Assembly: GCA_036961445.1 (NCBI GenBank)
Contig: JBALVO010000116.1
Span: 1-12,215, forward strand
Source: JBALVO01 sp036961445
GTDB lineage: Bacteria > Pseudomonadota > Gammaproteobacteria > Pseudomonadales > Halieaceae
Direction of reading: 5' to 3'
DNA: 12,215 nucleotides
Shown: piece by piece, positions 6,747 to 12,215 of the stretch
Layout: each line of letters opens with the position of its first letter
Position numbering within the stretch: the first letter of the stretch is position 1
Notes under the pieces: generated by a model
Seen by the model: the letters and a program-made list of their open reading frames with translations, nothing else
Told to the model about the DNA's origin: nothing
The model's database searches: none
Translations under genes and position numbers: made by a program

Positions 6747-7850
6747 ATGGCGGGTAATACCATTGGCAAGTTATTCACAGTGACCAGCTTTGGCGAGAGC
6801 CACGGTCCTGCGCTGGGCTGCATCGTAGACGGCTGTCCTCCGGGACTGGAACTGGATGCCTCCGACATGCAGGGCGACCTGGATCGGCGCAAGCCGGGTA
6901 CCTCACGCTTCACTACACAGCGACGAGAGGCGGATGAAGTCAGTATATTGTCCGGCGTATTTGAAGGGCGGACTACCGGTACGTCTATTGGTTTGATGAT
7001 TGAAAATACCAATCAACGCTCCAGGGATTACACCAATATTAAGGACACGTTTCGTCCGGCGCACGCCGACTATAGCTACAACCAAAAATACGGCTTTCGT
7101 GATTATCGTGGTGGCGGGCGCTCCTCTGCCAGGGAAACCGCCATGCGTGTGGCGGCTGGCGCCATTGCCAAAAAGTATTTGTTAAAACGTTACGGTATTC
7201 AGGTTCGTGGCTATCTGGCCCAGTTGGGGCCGATAGCGGCGGAAACGATTGATTGGGATGTGGTGGAAACAAACCCGTTCTTCTGTCCGGATGCGGCCAA
7301 GGTTCCACAGATGGAGGAATTCATGGCGGCCCTGAACAAGCGCGGCGATTCCATCGGCGCGCGTATTAATGTAGTGGCCAGCGGTGTTATGCCGGGATTG
7401 GGCGAGCCCATTTTTGACCGTATGGACGCAGACATTGCCAGCGCTATGATGGGAATTAATGCGGTAAAAGGTGTAGAAATCGGAGCGGGATTCGCGGCGG
7501 TGGAGCAATACGGTAGTGAGCACCGGGACTTACTCACTCCGGCGGGGTTTGTCGGCAATAATTCCGGCGGAGTGTTGGGTGGGATCACCAGTGGCCAGGA
7601 CATTACCGTGAGCCTGGCGTTGAAGCCAACGTCGAGCATACGGCTGCCGGGCGCGACGATTGACACTGCTGGTAACGCCATGGAGATAGTGACTCACGGC
7701 AGGCATGACCCCTGTGTGGGTATTCGCGCGACCCCCATTGCCGAAGCTATGTTGGCGATAGTATTGATGGATCATGTATTGCGGCACCGTGCTCAGAATA
7801 TGGACGTACAGTGTGACACCCCGGTGTTGCCGTCATCGGCCCCGGATTGA
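6747..7850 (+). CDS. aroC: Chorismate synthase
   Basis: Catalyses the last shikimate-pathway step, turning 5-enolpyruvylshikimate-3-phosphate into chorismate with reduced FMN; cytosolic homotetramer in the family. The 367 residues compare with 361 in E. coli. All three classic signatures are present: GESHG at 16-20 with catalytic His19, RPAHADY at 103-109 with catalytic His106 (most homologues read RPGHADY), and DYRGGGRSSARET at 119-131. The late motifs GGITSGQDI and RHDPCVGIRATPIAEAML are intact. A strong ribosome-binding site, AAGAGGG, ends four bases before the ATG and fixes the start. A perfect TATAAT lies upstream. A small membrane-protein gene starts 28 bases downstream and may be co-transcribed. 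Confidence 0.98.
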   Translation: MAGNTIGKLFTVTSFGESHGPALGCIVDGCPPGLELDASDMQGDLDRRKPGTSRFTTQRREADEVSILSGVFEGRTTGTSIGLMIENTNQRSRDYTNIKDTFRPAHADYSYNQKYGFRDYRGGGRSSARETAMRVAAGAIAKKYLLKRYGIQVRGYLAQLGPIAAETIDWDVVETNPFFCPDAAKVPQMEEFMAALNKRGDSIGARINVVASGVMPGLGEPIFDRMDADIASAMMGINAVKGVEIGAGFAAVEQYGSEHRDLLTPAGFVGNNSGGVLGGITSGQDITVSLALKPTSSIRLPGATIDTAGNAMEIVTHGRHDPCVGIRATPIAEAMLAIVLMDHVLRHRAQNMDVQCDTPVLPSSAPD

Positions 7851-7878
7851 GCAGTAAAATAGTCGGGAAAACAACGTT

Positions 7879-8103
7879 GTGAGCAGTGCTACGCGGCGCT
7901 ACTATCGCACCATTGTGCTGGCTGTATTGGCCATGGCAGCGCTCATTTGGGTGGCCATGGATCAATTTGGTATCTCTCGCCAGGAAATGACGGAGTTGTT
8001 CCTGGGCACTGTGGTAGCGGCGCTAGTGATTATATTATGCGCTGGTGCAATCACTCTGCTGTGGGTGGGGTTACGAAAACTGCTGCGCCGTGACGAAGAA
8101 TAA
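7879..8103 (+). CDS. Small two-helix membrane protein of unknown function
   Basis: Predicted inner-membrane protein of 74 residues that I do not recognise. Two hydrophobic helices are plain: about 11-27 (TIVLAVLAMAALIWVAM) and 41-64 (from FLGTVV to WVGL). The N-terminus (RRYYR) and C-terminus (RKLLRRDEE) are both basic, so the positive-inside rule puts both ends in the cytoplasm with a 13-residue periplasmic loop. The start is GTG at 7879, with GGGA (7865-7868) ten bases upstream as a weak ribosome-binding site. It lies 28 bases after aroC on the same strand, so co-transcription is likely. Composition, helix spacing and start context support a real gene. A functional link to chorismate synthesis is not shown. 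Confidence 0.7.
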   Translation: MSSATRRYYRTIVLAVLAMAALIWVAMDQFGISRQEMTELFLGTVVAALVIILCAGAITLLWVGLRKLLRRDEE

Positions 8104-8124
8104 CCTGCACAGTGGATTTTCAAC

Positions 8125-8155
8125 GCTGCTGTGATGAGCCTGTATCACTAGCTGC
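8125..8155. other. Imperfect hairpin between convergent genes
   Basis: Arms 8125-8135 (GCTGCTGTGAT) and 8144-8155 (ATCACTAGCTGC) pair with ten base pairs, one bulged base and one mismatch, around an eight-base loop. It is the only strong inverted repeat between the small membrane-protein gene and the convergent GcvR-like gene. It has no T tract on either strand, so it could be a weak bidirectional terminator or a 3'-end stabilising structure. Neither is proven. Confidence 0.35.
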
Positions 8156-8186
8156 CATGCCTTCCAGTCGCGCAATAAGGTCGGGG

Positions 8187-8702
8187 CTATTCCAGGTCAA
8201 TTTCCAAGGTCATCGTGTTGGCAATCTCATCCAGCGTGTCGGACAAGTCATCCATATCGGTACTGTCGGGGATCTGTGCATCGATCCTGGCTGTGAATAT
8301 CGATTCAGCACTCATGGGCGCACTGCTGACATGGCTGTCCATCTCCACTACGTTAATTTGACGATCTGCCAGGGCACGTGAAATTTCCCGCACAATCCCC
8401 AGGCGATCTGGACCCATAACAGACAGGGTTATGTCTCGCCCGGGAGCTGATACAGCGCTGCCAACAATGGCGGTCACCCGCACGCTCAGGCCACTGGAGG
8501 AGAGGGCTTTGAGGTCGGCCTCCAGTACAGTACCACTGTCATCGGGCAGCGATACCAGGATCAGGCCGGTAAACTTGCCTCCAAGCTGCGACAGGCGGCT
8601 CTCGAGCCAGTTGCCGCGATTGTTCTCAATGACGCTGGACAGCTGTTCTACCAACCCGGGGCGGTCTTCGCCGATAAAGGTAATGATGTAGGATGTTTCC
8701 AC
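8187..8702 (-). CDS. Double ACT-domain regulator, GcvR-like
   Basis: Cytosolic protein of 171 residues made of two ACT domains, roughly 3-75 and 89-170. Each opens with the ligand-loop wording expected of ACT folds: GEDRPGLVEQL and GPDRLGIVREI. The segment NWLESRLSQLGGKFTG is typical of the glycine cleavage system regulator GcvR and its relatives. E. coli GcvR (190 residues) antagonises the activator GcvA in response to glycine, without binding DNA itself. No gcv genes are nearby, so the target here is unknown. I chose GTG at 8702, eight bases after GGAG (minus strand 8714-8711); a TTG at 8705, five bases after the same site, is possible and adds one residue. It diverges from yheU across about 80 bases. 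Confidence 0.85.
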   Translation of the reverse strand: METSYIITFIGEDRPGLVEQLSSVIENNRGNWLESRLSQLGGKFTGLILVSLPDDSGTVLEADLKALSSSGLSVRVTAIVGSAVSAPGRDITLSVMGPDRLGIVREISRALADRQINVVEMDSHVSSAPMSAESIFTARIDAQIPDSTDMDDLSDTLDEIANTMTLEIDLE

Positions 8703-8780
8703 CAATTTGACTCCACATTGACAGGCGTAAGCCGTATATTAGCGCGCATTGATCAATATCAGAAGGAGCAGAGCAAGAAG

Positions 8781-9023
8781 ATGGCTGAGTTTGTTGCGGT
8801 ACCTCTGCCGCGTCTGCAAAAAGATGTCCTGCAGGCCTTACTGGAAGAATTTGCCAGTAGGGATGGAACAGATTATGGCGAGTGCGAATTTACCCTTCAG
8901 CAGAAGTCCAACGCTTTGCACGCTCAGTTAAAAACGGGGGATTTGCAACTACTGTACGATACCGATAGTGAGGAATGGGACCTGGTATCGGCAGAGCAAG
9001 CAGCGACACTGTTAAACAACTGA
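8781..9023 (+). CDS. yheU: UPF0270/YheU-family protein
   Basis: Small cytosolic protein of 80 residues and unknown function. The core LLEEFASRDGTDYGECEFTLQ (20-40) reproduces the family hallmark seen in E. coli YheU (72 residues), followed by a helix with KSNALHAQLKTGD and a C-terminal strand. I start it at ATG 8781, because the frame upstream to TTG 8718 has no counterpart in the family and passes through the divergent promoter region. AAGGAG at 8763-8768 is 12 bases away, longer than ideal, and GAAG lies directly before the ATG. It is the first gene of a tight run: tusA begins 12 bases after its stop. The E. coli gene sits elsewhere, beside yheT, so its place before tusA is not an E. coli arrangement. 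Confidence 0.85.
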   Translation: MAEFVAVPLPRLQKDVLQALLEEFASRDGTDYGECEFTLQQKSNALHAQLKTGDLQLLYDTDSEEWDLVSAEQAATLLNN

Positions 9024-9035
9024 TAGTATCTTCAT

Positions 9036-9275
9036 ATGTCAATTACCCCCGATCATATTCTCGATGCCACCGGGTTGTTCTGCCCCGAGCCGGTAATGCT
9101 GCTGCACAACAAAATCCGTGATATTGCCGTTGGCGAAACGGTACAGGTACTGGCTACAGACCCTTCCAGTGAGCGAGACATTCCCAAATTCTGTGTATTT
9201 CTCGGGCATGAGTTACTCGAACAAAGTGCATTCGACGGACATTATCGCTATACGCTGCGCAAGCAGGGTTCCTGA
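9036..9275 (+). CDS. tusA: Sulfurtransferase TusA
   Basis: Cytosolic sulfur carrier of 79 residues (E. coli TusA 81). In E. coli it takes persulfide sulfur from IscS and passes it through TusBCD/TusE to MnmA for 2-thiolation of the wobble uridine of Lys, Glu and Gln tRNAs. The active-site Cys16 lies in LDATGLFCPEPVM, the Cys-Pro-X-Pro motif of the family. The segment ATDPSSERDIPKFCVFLGHEL and the C-terminal YRYTLRK match TusA closely and distinguish it from the YeeD/YedF-type relatives. The ATG has no clear ribosome-binding site. It lies 12 bases after yheU and 2 bases before epmC, so translation is probably coupled. Whether it serves tRNA thiolation, molybdenum cofactor synthesis or both cannot be told here. 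Confidence 0.92.
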   Translation: MSITPDHILDATGLFCPEPVMLLHNKIRDIAVGETVQVLATDPSSERDIPKFCVFLGHELLEQSAFDGHYRYTLRKQGS

Positions 9276-9277
9276 TA

Positions 9278-9862
9278 ATGAGCGCTTTGCTTAGACGGAA
9301 CAAAGTACAACGGGAACTATTTGAGGCCGCGCGTCTTGAGCGAGTATTTGACGCCTGTTTTACTGCTACTTTGCATACCACACTGCGCGGTGGTGCCGAG
9401 GAACCTTTGTACCAGCCGGCTACCAAATCCGGTGACTGTCATGTGTTGTATTATCGCGCTGATTATTTTGCCAGTGCCCTGCACGAAGTGGCTCATTGGT
9501 GTATAGCCGGTGCTGATCGTCGGCAGCAGGTAGACTTTGGCTATTGGTATGCCCCCGATGGCCGCAGCGAAGTCCGGCAACAGGAATTTGAAGCGGTGGA
9601 GGTTAAGCCCCAGACGCTTGAATGGTATTTCTCCAGGGCCTGCGGTTATCCCTTTCAGTTGAGCATGGATAACCTGGATGGCGGCGGGAAAGAGTTGGCT
9701 GGCACCAGCGTATTTGCCGGGGGAGTGTATGAGCAGGCTCGCCTGTGGCAGAGCCATGGTTTGGCGCAGCGCGCCGGTGTTTTTTTTGCTGCTCTATGCA
9801 GTGAATTTGGCACGCTGATTGCCGCCCGGGATCTTCATTTTGACCTGGCTGAGCTGAACTGA
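9278..9862 (+). CDS. epmC: Elongation factor P hydroxylase EpmC
   Basis: Iron-dependent hydroxylase (YfcM in E. coli) that completes the modification of elongation factor P by hydroxylating the beta-lysylated lysine made by EpmA and EpmB. The 194 residues compare with 182 in E. coli. The metal-site motif HEVAH, within SALHEVAHWCIAG, gives His69, Glu70 and His73. FGYWYAPDGR (87-96), VEVKPQTLEW (107-116) and GYPFQLSMDNLDG (123-135) match the family almost word for word. The gene starts two bases after tusA and its stop overlaps the next start by one base (TGATG). Its presence implies that the genome carries epmA, epmB and an EF-P with the modifiable lysine, none of which is in the window. Confidence 0.95.
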   Translation: MSALLRRNKVQRELFEAARLERVFDACFTATLHTTLRGGAEEPLYQPATKSGDCHVLYYRADYFASALHEVAHWCIAGADRRQQVDFGYWYAPDGRSEVRQQEFEAVEVKPQTLEWYFSRACGYPFQLSMDNLDGGGKELAGTSVFAGGVYEQARLWQSHGLAQRAGVFFAALCSEFGTLIAARDLHFDLAELN

Positions 9863-10773
9863 TGTCTACGCAGCGGGCCTGGCTCATTGATGCCTCTATT
9901 TACATTTTTCGCGCCTGGTTTTCGCTGCCCGATCGCTGGCAGACCAAAGACGGGTGGCCGGTTCACGCGGTCTATGGCTACACCAGTTTCTTGCTCGATT
10001 TTATCGATGATGCTGGCCCCGGCGAACACTGCGCTGCGGCCTTCGATGAGAGTTTGGGTAGTTGTTACCGCAACGATATCCTGGCGTCCTACAAGGCCAG
10101 TCGGGAATTGCCGGATGACGCACTGGCTTTCCAGTTACGCGCCTGTAAAGAGGTGACGCAGAGATTAGGTATGCCCTGTTATGGCGGTAGTCGGTATGAG
10201 GCAGATGACTATCTGGCCAGCCTGGCGCGACTGTTTCAGGAACGCAATATTCCGGTATCGGTGGTCACTCGCGACAAAGACCTGGGACAGATCATGCAGG
10301 GCCCCCAGGACCACTGGCTGGACTTTGCCGGCCGGGTGACGCTGAACGCCGAAGGGTTCCGGGATAAATTCGGTGTGCGGCCAAATCAGTTCGCCGATTA
10401 TCTCGCTCTGGTGGGTGATCCCACAGACGATATACCTGGAGTGCCGGGCATAGGGGCGAAAACTGCTGCTCGTTTGTTGCAGGCTTTTGATAACCTGGCC
10501 ACACTGGAACAAGACTTTGAGCGGGTCGCCGAACTCGATATACGCGGCGCGAAGGGTGTGTCGCAACGGCTGCAGGAGCACTGGCCACAGTTGTTGGTCG
10601 CCCGCCAGTTGACCGGTCTTGAGGCATACATTCCCGAGGTTACAGAGTTGCCCAAATTTCGACTCGAGGCAGAAAACATCGAGAGCGTGATCGAATACCT
10701 GGAGGAGTTGGGTATTGGAGGACCATTGACGAGGCGCCTTGAAAAGCTTGGCCGGAGACTATCGCTGTTATGA
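9862..10773 (+). CDS. Free-standing 5'-3' exonuclease / flap endonuclease (Xni/PolA-N type)
   Basis: Structure-specific 5' nuclease of 303 residues, homologous to the N-terminal domain of DNA polymerase I and to E. coli ExoIX (Xni, 251 residues). No polymerase part follows. The metal-binding carboxylates appear complete: Asp10 (WLIDAS), Asp62 (FDE), Glu113/Asp115/Asp116 (EADD), Asp138/Asp140 (RDKD), and Asp186/Asp189 (GDPTDD). The helix-hairpin-helix DNA-binding motif GVPGIGAKTA is at 193-202. SYKASR (76-81) matches the basic arch residues of PolA. As I recall it, E. coli Xni lacks the second Asp of DKD and both Asp of the GDxxD segment, so this protein looks more like an active PolA-type nuclease. 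It overlaps epmC by one base and pdxB by four. A role in Okazaki-fragment or flap processing is inference. Confidence 0.92.
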   Translation: MSTQRAWLIDASIYIFRAWFSLPDRWQTKDGWPVHAVYGYTSFLLDFIDDAGPGEHCAAAFDESLGSCYRNDILASYKASRELPDDALAFQLRACKEVTQRLGMPCYGGSRYEADDYLASLARLFQERNIPVSVVTRDKDLGQIMQGPQDHWLDFAGRVTLNAEGFRDKFGVRPNQFADYLALVGDPTDDIPGVPGIGAKTAARLLQAFDNLATLEQDFERVAELDIRGAKGVSQRLQEHWPQLLVARQLTGLEAYIPEVTELPKFRLEAENIESVIEYLEELGIGGPLTRRLEKLGRRLSLL

Positions 10774-11927
10774 GGCTGAATATACTGGTTGATGAAAATA
10801 TCCCAGCGGTGGAACATTTTCTCACCGGACTTGCCCGGATCACGCGGGTTAATGGCCGCGCGCTACAAAGTTCAGAATTACAGGATGTTGACGCCCTGTT
10901 GGTGCGCTCGGTAACCCAGGTTAATGCGTCATTATTGCGCGGATCCAAAGTCAAATTCGTCGGTACTGCGACCAGTGGAGTCGATCATATAGATCAGGGC
11001 TACTTGTCACAGCATGGGATTGGTTTTGCTCATGCACCGGGCTCTAATGCGAATTCTGTCGTGGAGTATGTGCTGGCAGCCATAGCCCGGGTCGAAGGCA
11101 AGTTTGAGCGCCTCCTGGACGGTGGCTCGGTCGGTATTGTGGGCTATGGCGTCATTGGCAAAGCCCTGGCTGCTCGCCTCAGTGCGCTGCGTATCGACTA
11201 CCTTGTTTACGACCCATGGCTTGATCAGCAAACGGTTAGTCATCCGGGCAGCCTGCACGATATTCTGGCGTGTGATGTCGTAAGTCTGCATGCGGAACTC
11301 ACCAGGCAGCAGCCCTGGCCCAGCTTTCACCTGTTGCAGGCGTCGGAGCTGGCTTGTTTGCGACCGGAAACGCTATTGATTAACGCAAGTCGTGGTCCAG
11401 TAGTGGATAACGATGCCTTGCTGACTCTGCTGCAGACCGGGCAAGGCCCGATTACTGTGCTTGATGTGTGGGAGGGGGAGCCGCGACTCCAGCAGGCACT
11501 GCTGGATCAGGTGCTCTTGGGCTCGGCCCATATTGCAGGTTATAGCCTGGACGGAAAATTGTTGGCCACGCGCATGCTATGCACTGCAATGGCGTCGCAC
11601 TTCGGCCTCGTATTACCCCATCAGGATAGCCCAGCAGGAACACTACCTGCACTGCTGGTTCCCGATGATTGTTCCGGCACGGACTTGCTGCGCTACCTGC
11701 TCAGGGCTCGCTATGACATAGCTTGTGATGACGCATTGTTGCGTGACGTGACGCTGGGCCATGACACCGTCCAGGCGGGACTTGCCTTTGACTTGCTGCG
11801 CAAGACGTATCGAGATAGGCATGAATTGCTGGGCAGTACAGTACAGGGGAATCTCCAATCTCCCGGTGATATCGCTCTGGTGGCGGGACTGGGTTGTATC
11901 GCTGTTACCACTGGTACGACCCTTTGA
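10770..11927 (+). CDS. pdxB: Erythronate-4-phosphate dehydrogenase
   Basis: Cytosolic NAD-linked dehydrogenase of the D-2-hydroxyacid family that oxidises 4-phosphoerythronate, the second step of the DXP-dependent route to pyridoxal phosphate. The 385 residues compare with 378 in E. coli. The nucleotide motif VGYGVIG is at 124-130. The catalytic set is Arg208 (NASRGPVVDN), Glu237 (DVWEGEP) and His254 (AHIAGYSLDGK). HIAGYSLDGK and a C-terminal PdxB dimerisation domain of about 100 residues separate it from SerA and other relatives. The ATG overlaps the exonuclease stop by four bases (ATGA), with GGAG at 10754-10757 twelve bases upstream. The stop overlaps the TTG start of the next gene in the same manner. 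Confidence 0.96.
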   Translation: MRLNILVDENIPAVEHFLTGLARITRVNGRALQSSELQDVDALLVRSVTQVNASLLRGSKVKFVGTATSGVDHIDQGYLSQHGIGFAHAPGSNANSVVEYVLAAIARVEGKFERLLDGGSVGIVGYGVIGKALAARLSALRIDYLVYDPWLDQQTVSHPGSLHDILACDVVSLHAELTRQQPWPSFHLLQASELACLRPETLLINASRGPVVDNDALLTLLQTGQGPITVLDVWEGEPRLQQALLDQVLLGSAHIAGYSLDGKLLATRMLCTAMASHFGLVLPHQDSPAGTLPALLVPDDCSGTDLLRYLLRARYDIACDDALLRDVTLGHDTVQAGLAFDLLRKTYRDRHELLGSTVQGNLQSPGDIALVAGLGCIAVTTGTTL

Positions 11928-12215
11928 CGGCCGCATTGCATATTGGGCTCATCGTCAACCCCATCGCCGGACTCGGTGGCAGTCTTGGCTATAAGGGCAG
12001 TGATGGGCAGGCGTTGCGTGATTTGGCTGCGGCCATGTTGCCCCAGCAGCGCACTCGTGCAATGGACCGCGTTGAGCGAGCCCTGGCGCTATTGGTAGGA
12101 CACGGCAGTATGGTGCAGTTTACCTGTTGGGCAGGTGATATGGGCGAGCACATGCTACAACACCTGGGTTTGAATCCGGTGGTACTTGGTCAGCAGAGCG
12201 CCGGGCTCACCAGTG
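11924..12215 (+). CDS. ATP-NAD kinase family protein, 5' part
   Basis: The open frame runs off the right edge after 97 codons. From TTG 11924 it reads MTAALHIGLIVNPIAGLGGS, then LGYKGSDG, and continues without a stop (MVQFTCWAGDMGEHML near 65-80). The NPIAGLGGxxGxKGSDG opening is the hallmark of the predicted ATP-NAD kinase family COG3199/PF01513, which differs from housekeeping NadK. The nucleotide-binding GGDGT-type motif should lie beyond the window. No ATG is available before the conserved opening. TTG 11924 overlaps the pdxB TGA by four bases (TTGA), and a second TTG at 11936 is an alternative. The coupling places a probable NAD(P)- or polyphosphate-related enzyme directly after an NAD-dependent dehydrogenase. 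The substrate is not established by this fragment. Confidence 0.85.
   Translation, partial: MTAALHIGLIVNPIAGLGGSLGYKGSDGQALRDLAAAMLPQQRTRAMDRVERALALLVGHGSMVQFTCWAGDMGEHMLQHLGLNPVVLGQQSAGLTS

Noticed and set aside
7871..7880. Palindrome ACAACGTTGT over the start of the small membrane-protein gene
   Set aside because: Ten-base perfect palindromes are expected about a dozen times by chance in this length, and nothing else marks it as an operator.
8112..8381. 89-residue plus-strand frame opposite the 3' end of the GcvR-like gene
   Set aside because: It overlaps the conserved ACT domain on the other strand and contains the intergenic hairpin. Nothing in its translation resembles a known family.
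8718..8723. Perfect TTGACA upstream of yheU as a -35 box
   Set aside because: The nearest -10-like hexamer, TATATT at 8735-8740, is only 11 bases away, and 17 bases away lies AGCGCG. The spacing does not make a promoter.
1..12215. Defence system, prophage, insertion sequence or CRISPR array
   Set aside because: No transposase, integrase, terminal or direct repeats, spaced repeats or toxin-antitoxin-like pairs were seen. All genes fit housekeeping or conserved families.

Overview
The window is a stretch of ordinary, gene-dense gammaproteobacterial chromosome holding 15 complete genes and one gene cut by the right edge. Every protein has its closest recognisable relatives in Gammaproteobacteria (HtpG, GpsA, SixA, PrmB, AroC, a GcvR-type ACT protein, YheU, TusA, EpmC, PdxB). 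A DUF4892 lipoprotein and the COG3199-type ATP-NAD kinase point to the Pseudomonas/Cellvibrio side, perhaps a marine Halieaceae- or Spongiibacteraceae-like bacterium. That placement is inference from family memory. Base composition looks even, in the low-to-mid 50s % GC by eye. I see no mobile element, integrase, tRNA, rRNA or CRISPR array.

Layout. (1) 48-1973: htpG, closed by a strong intrinsic terminator at 1999-2026. (2) 2085-5044, plus strand: gpsA, sixA, an alpha/beta hydrolase and a DUF4892 lipoprotein, packed with gaps of 10, -4 and 20 bases. (3) 5041-5589, minus strand: folE, whose stop codon interlocks with that of the lipoprotein gene in the shared palindrome TTAA. (4) 5738-7850, plus strand: prmB, divergent from folE, then aroC behind its own -10 box. 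A two-helix membrane protein follows at 7879-8103. (5) 8187-8702, minus strand: a GcvR-like double-ACT protein. (6) 8781 to the right edge, plus strand: yheU, tusA, epmC, a free-standing 5'-3' exonuclease, pdxB and an ATP-NAD kinase-like gene. From tusA on, neighbours are 2 bases apart or overlap by 1-4 bases, so this is almost certainly one transcript.

Functional themes. Several genes act on the translation machinery: PrmB methylates ribosomal protein L3, TusA relays sulfur for tRNA thiolation, EpmC hydroxylates lysylated EF-P, and FolE makes the precursor of folate and queuosine. Others sit at metabolic entry points: GpsA for phospholipid backbone, AroC for chorismate, PdxB for pyridoxal phosphate, and the kinase-like gene for NAD(P).

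The prmB-aroC-...-epmC order recalls the prmB-aroC-mepA-yfcA-epmC segment of E. coli, which supports conserved vertical inheritance. I looked for an undescribed system and did not find a convincing one. The points most worth a second look are a nine-C tract inside sixA, a free-standing 5' nuclease with its full metal-binding carboxylate set, the pdxB/NAD-kinase-like coupling, and the small membrane protein after aroC. No gap between genes exceeds about 150 bases.
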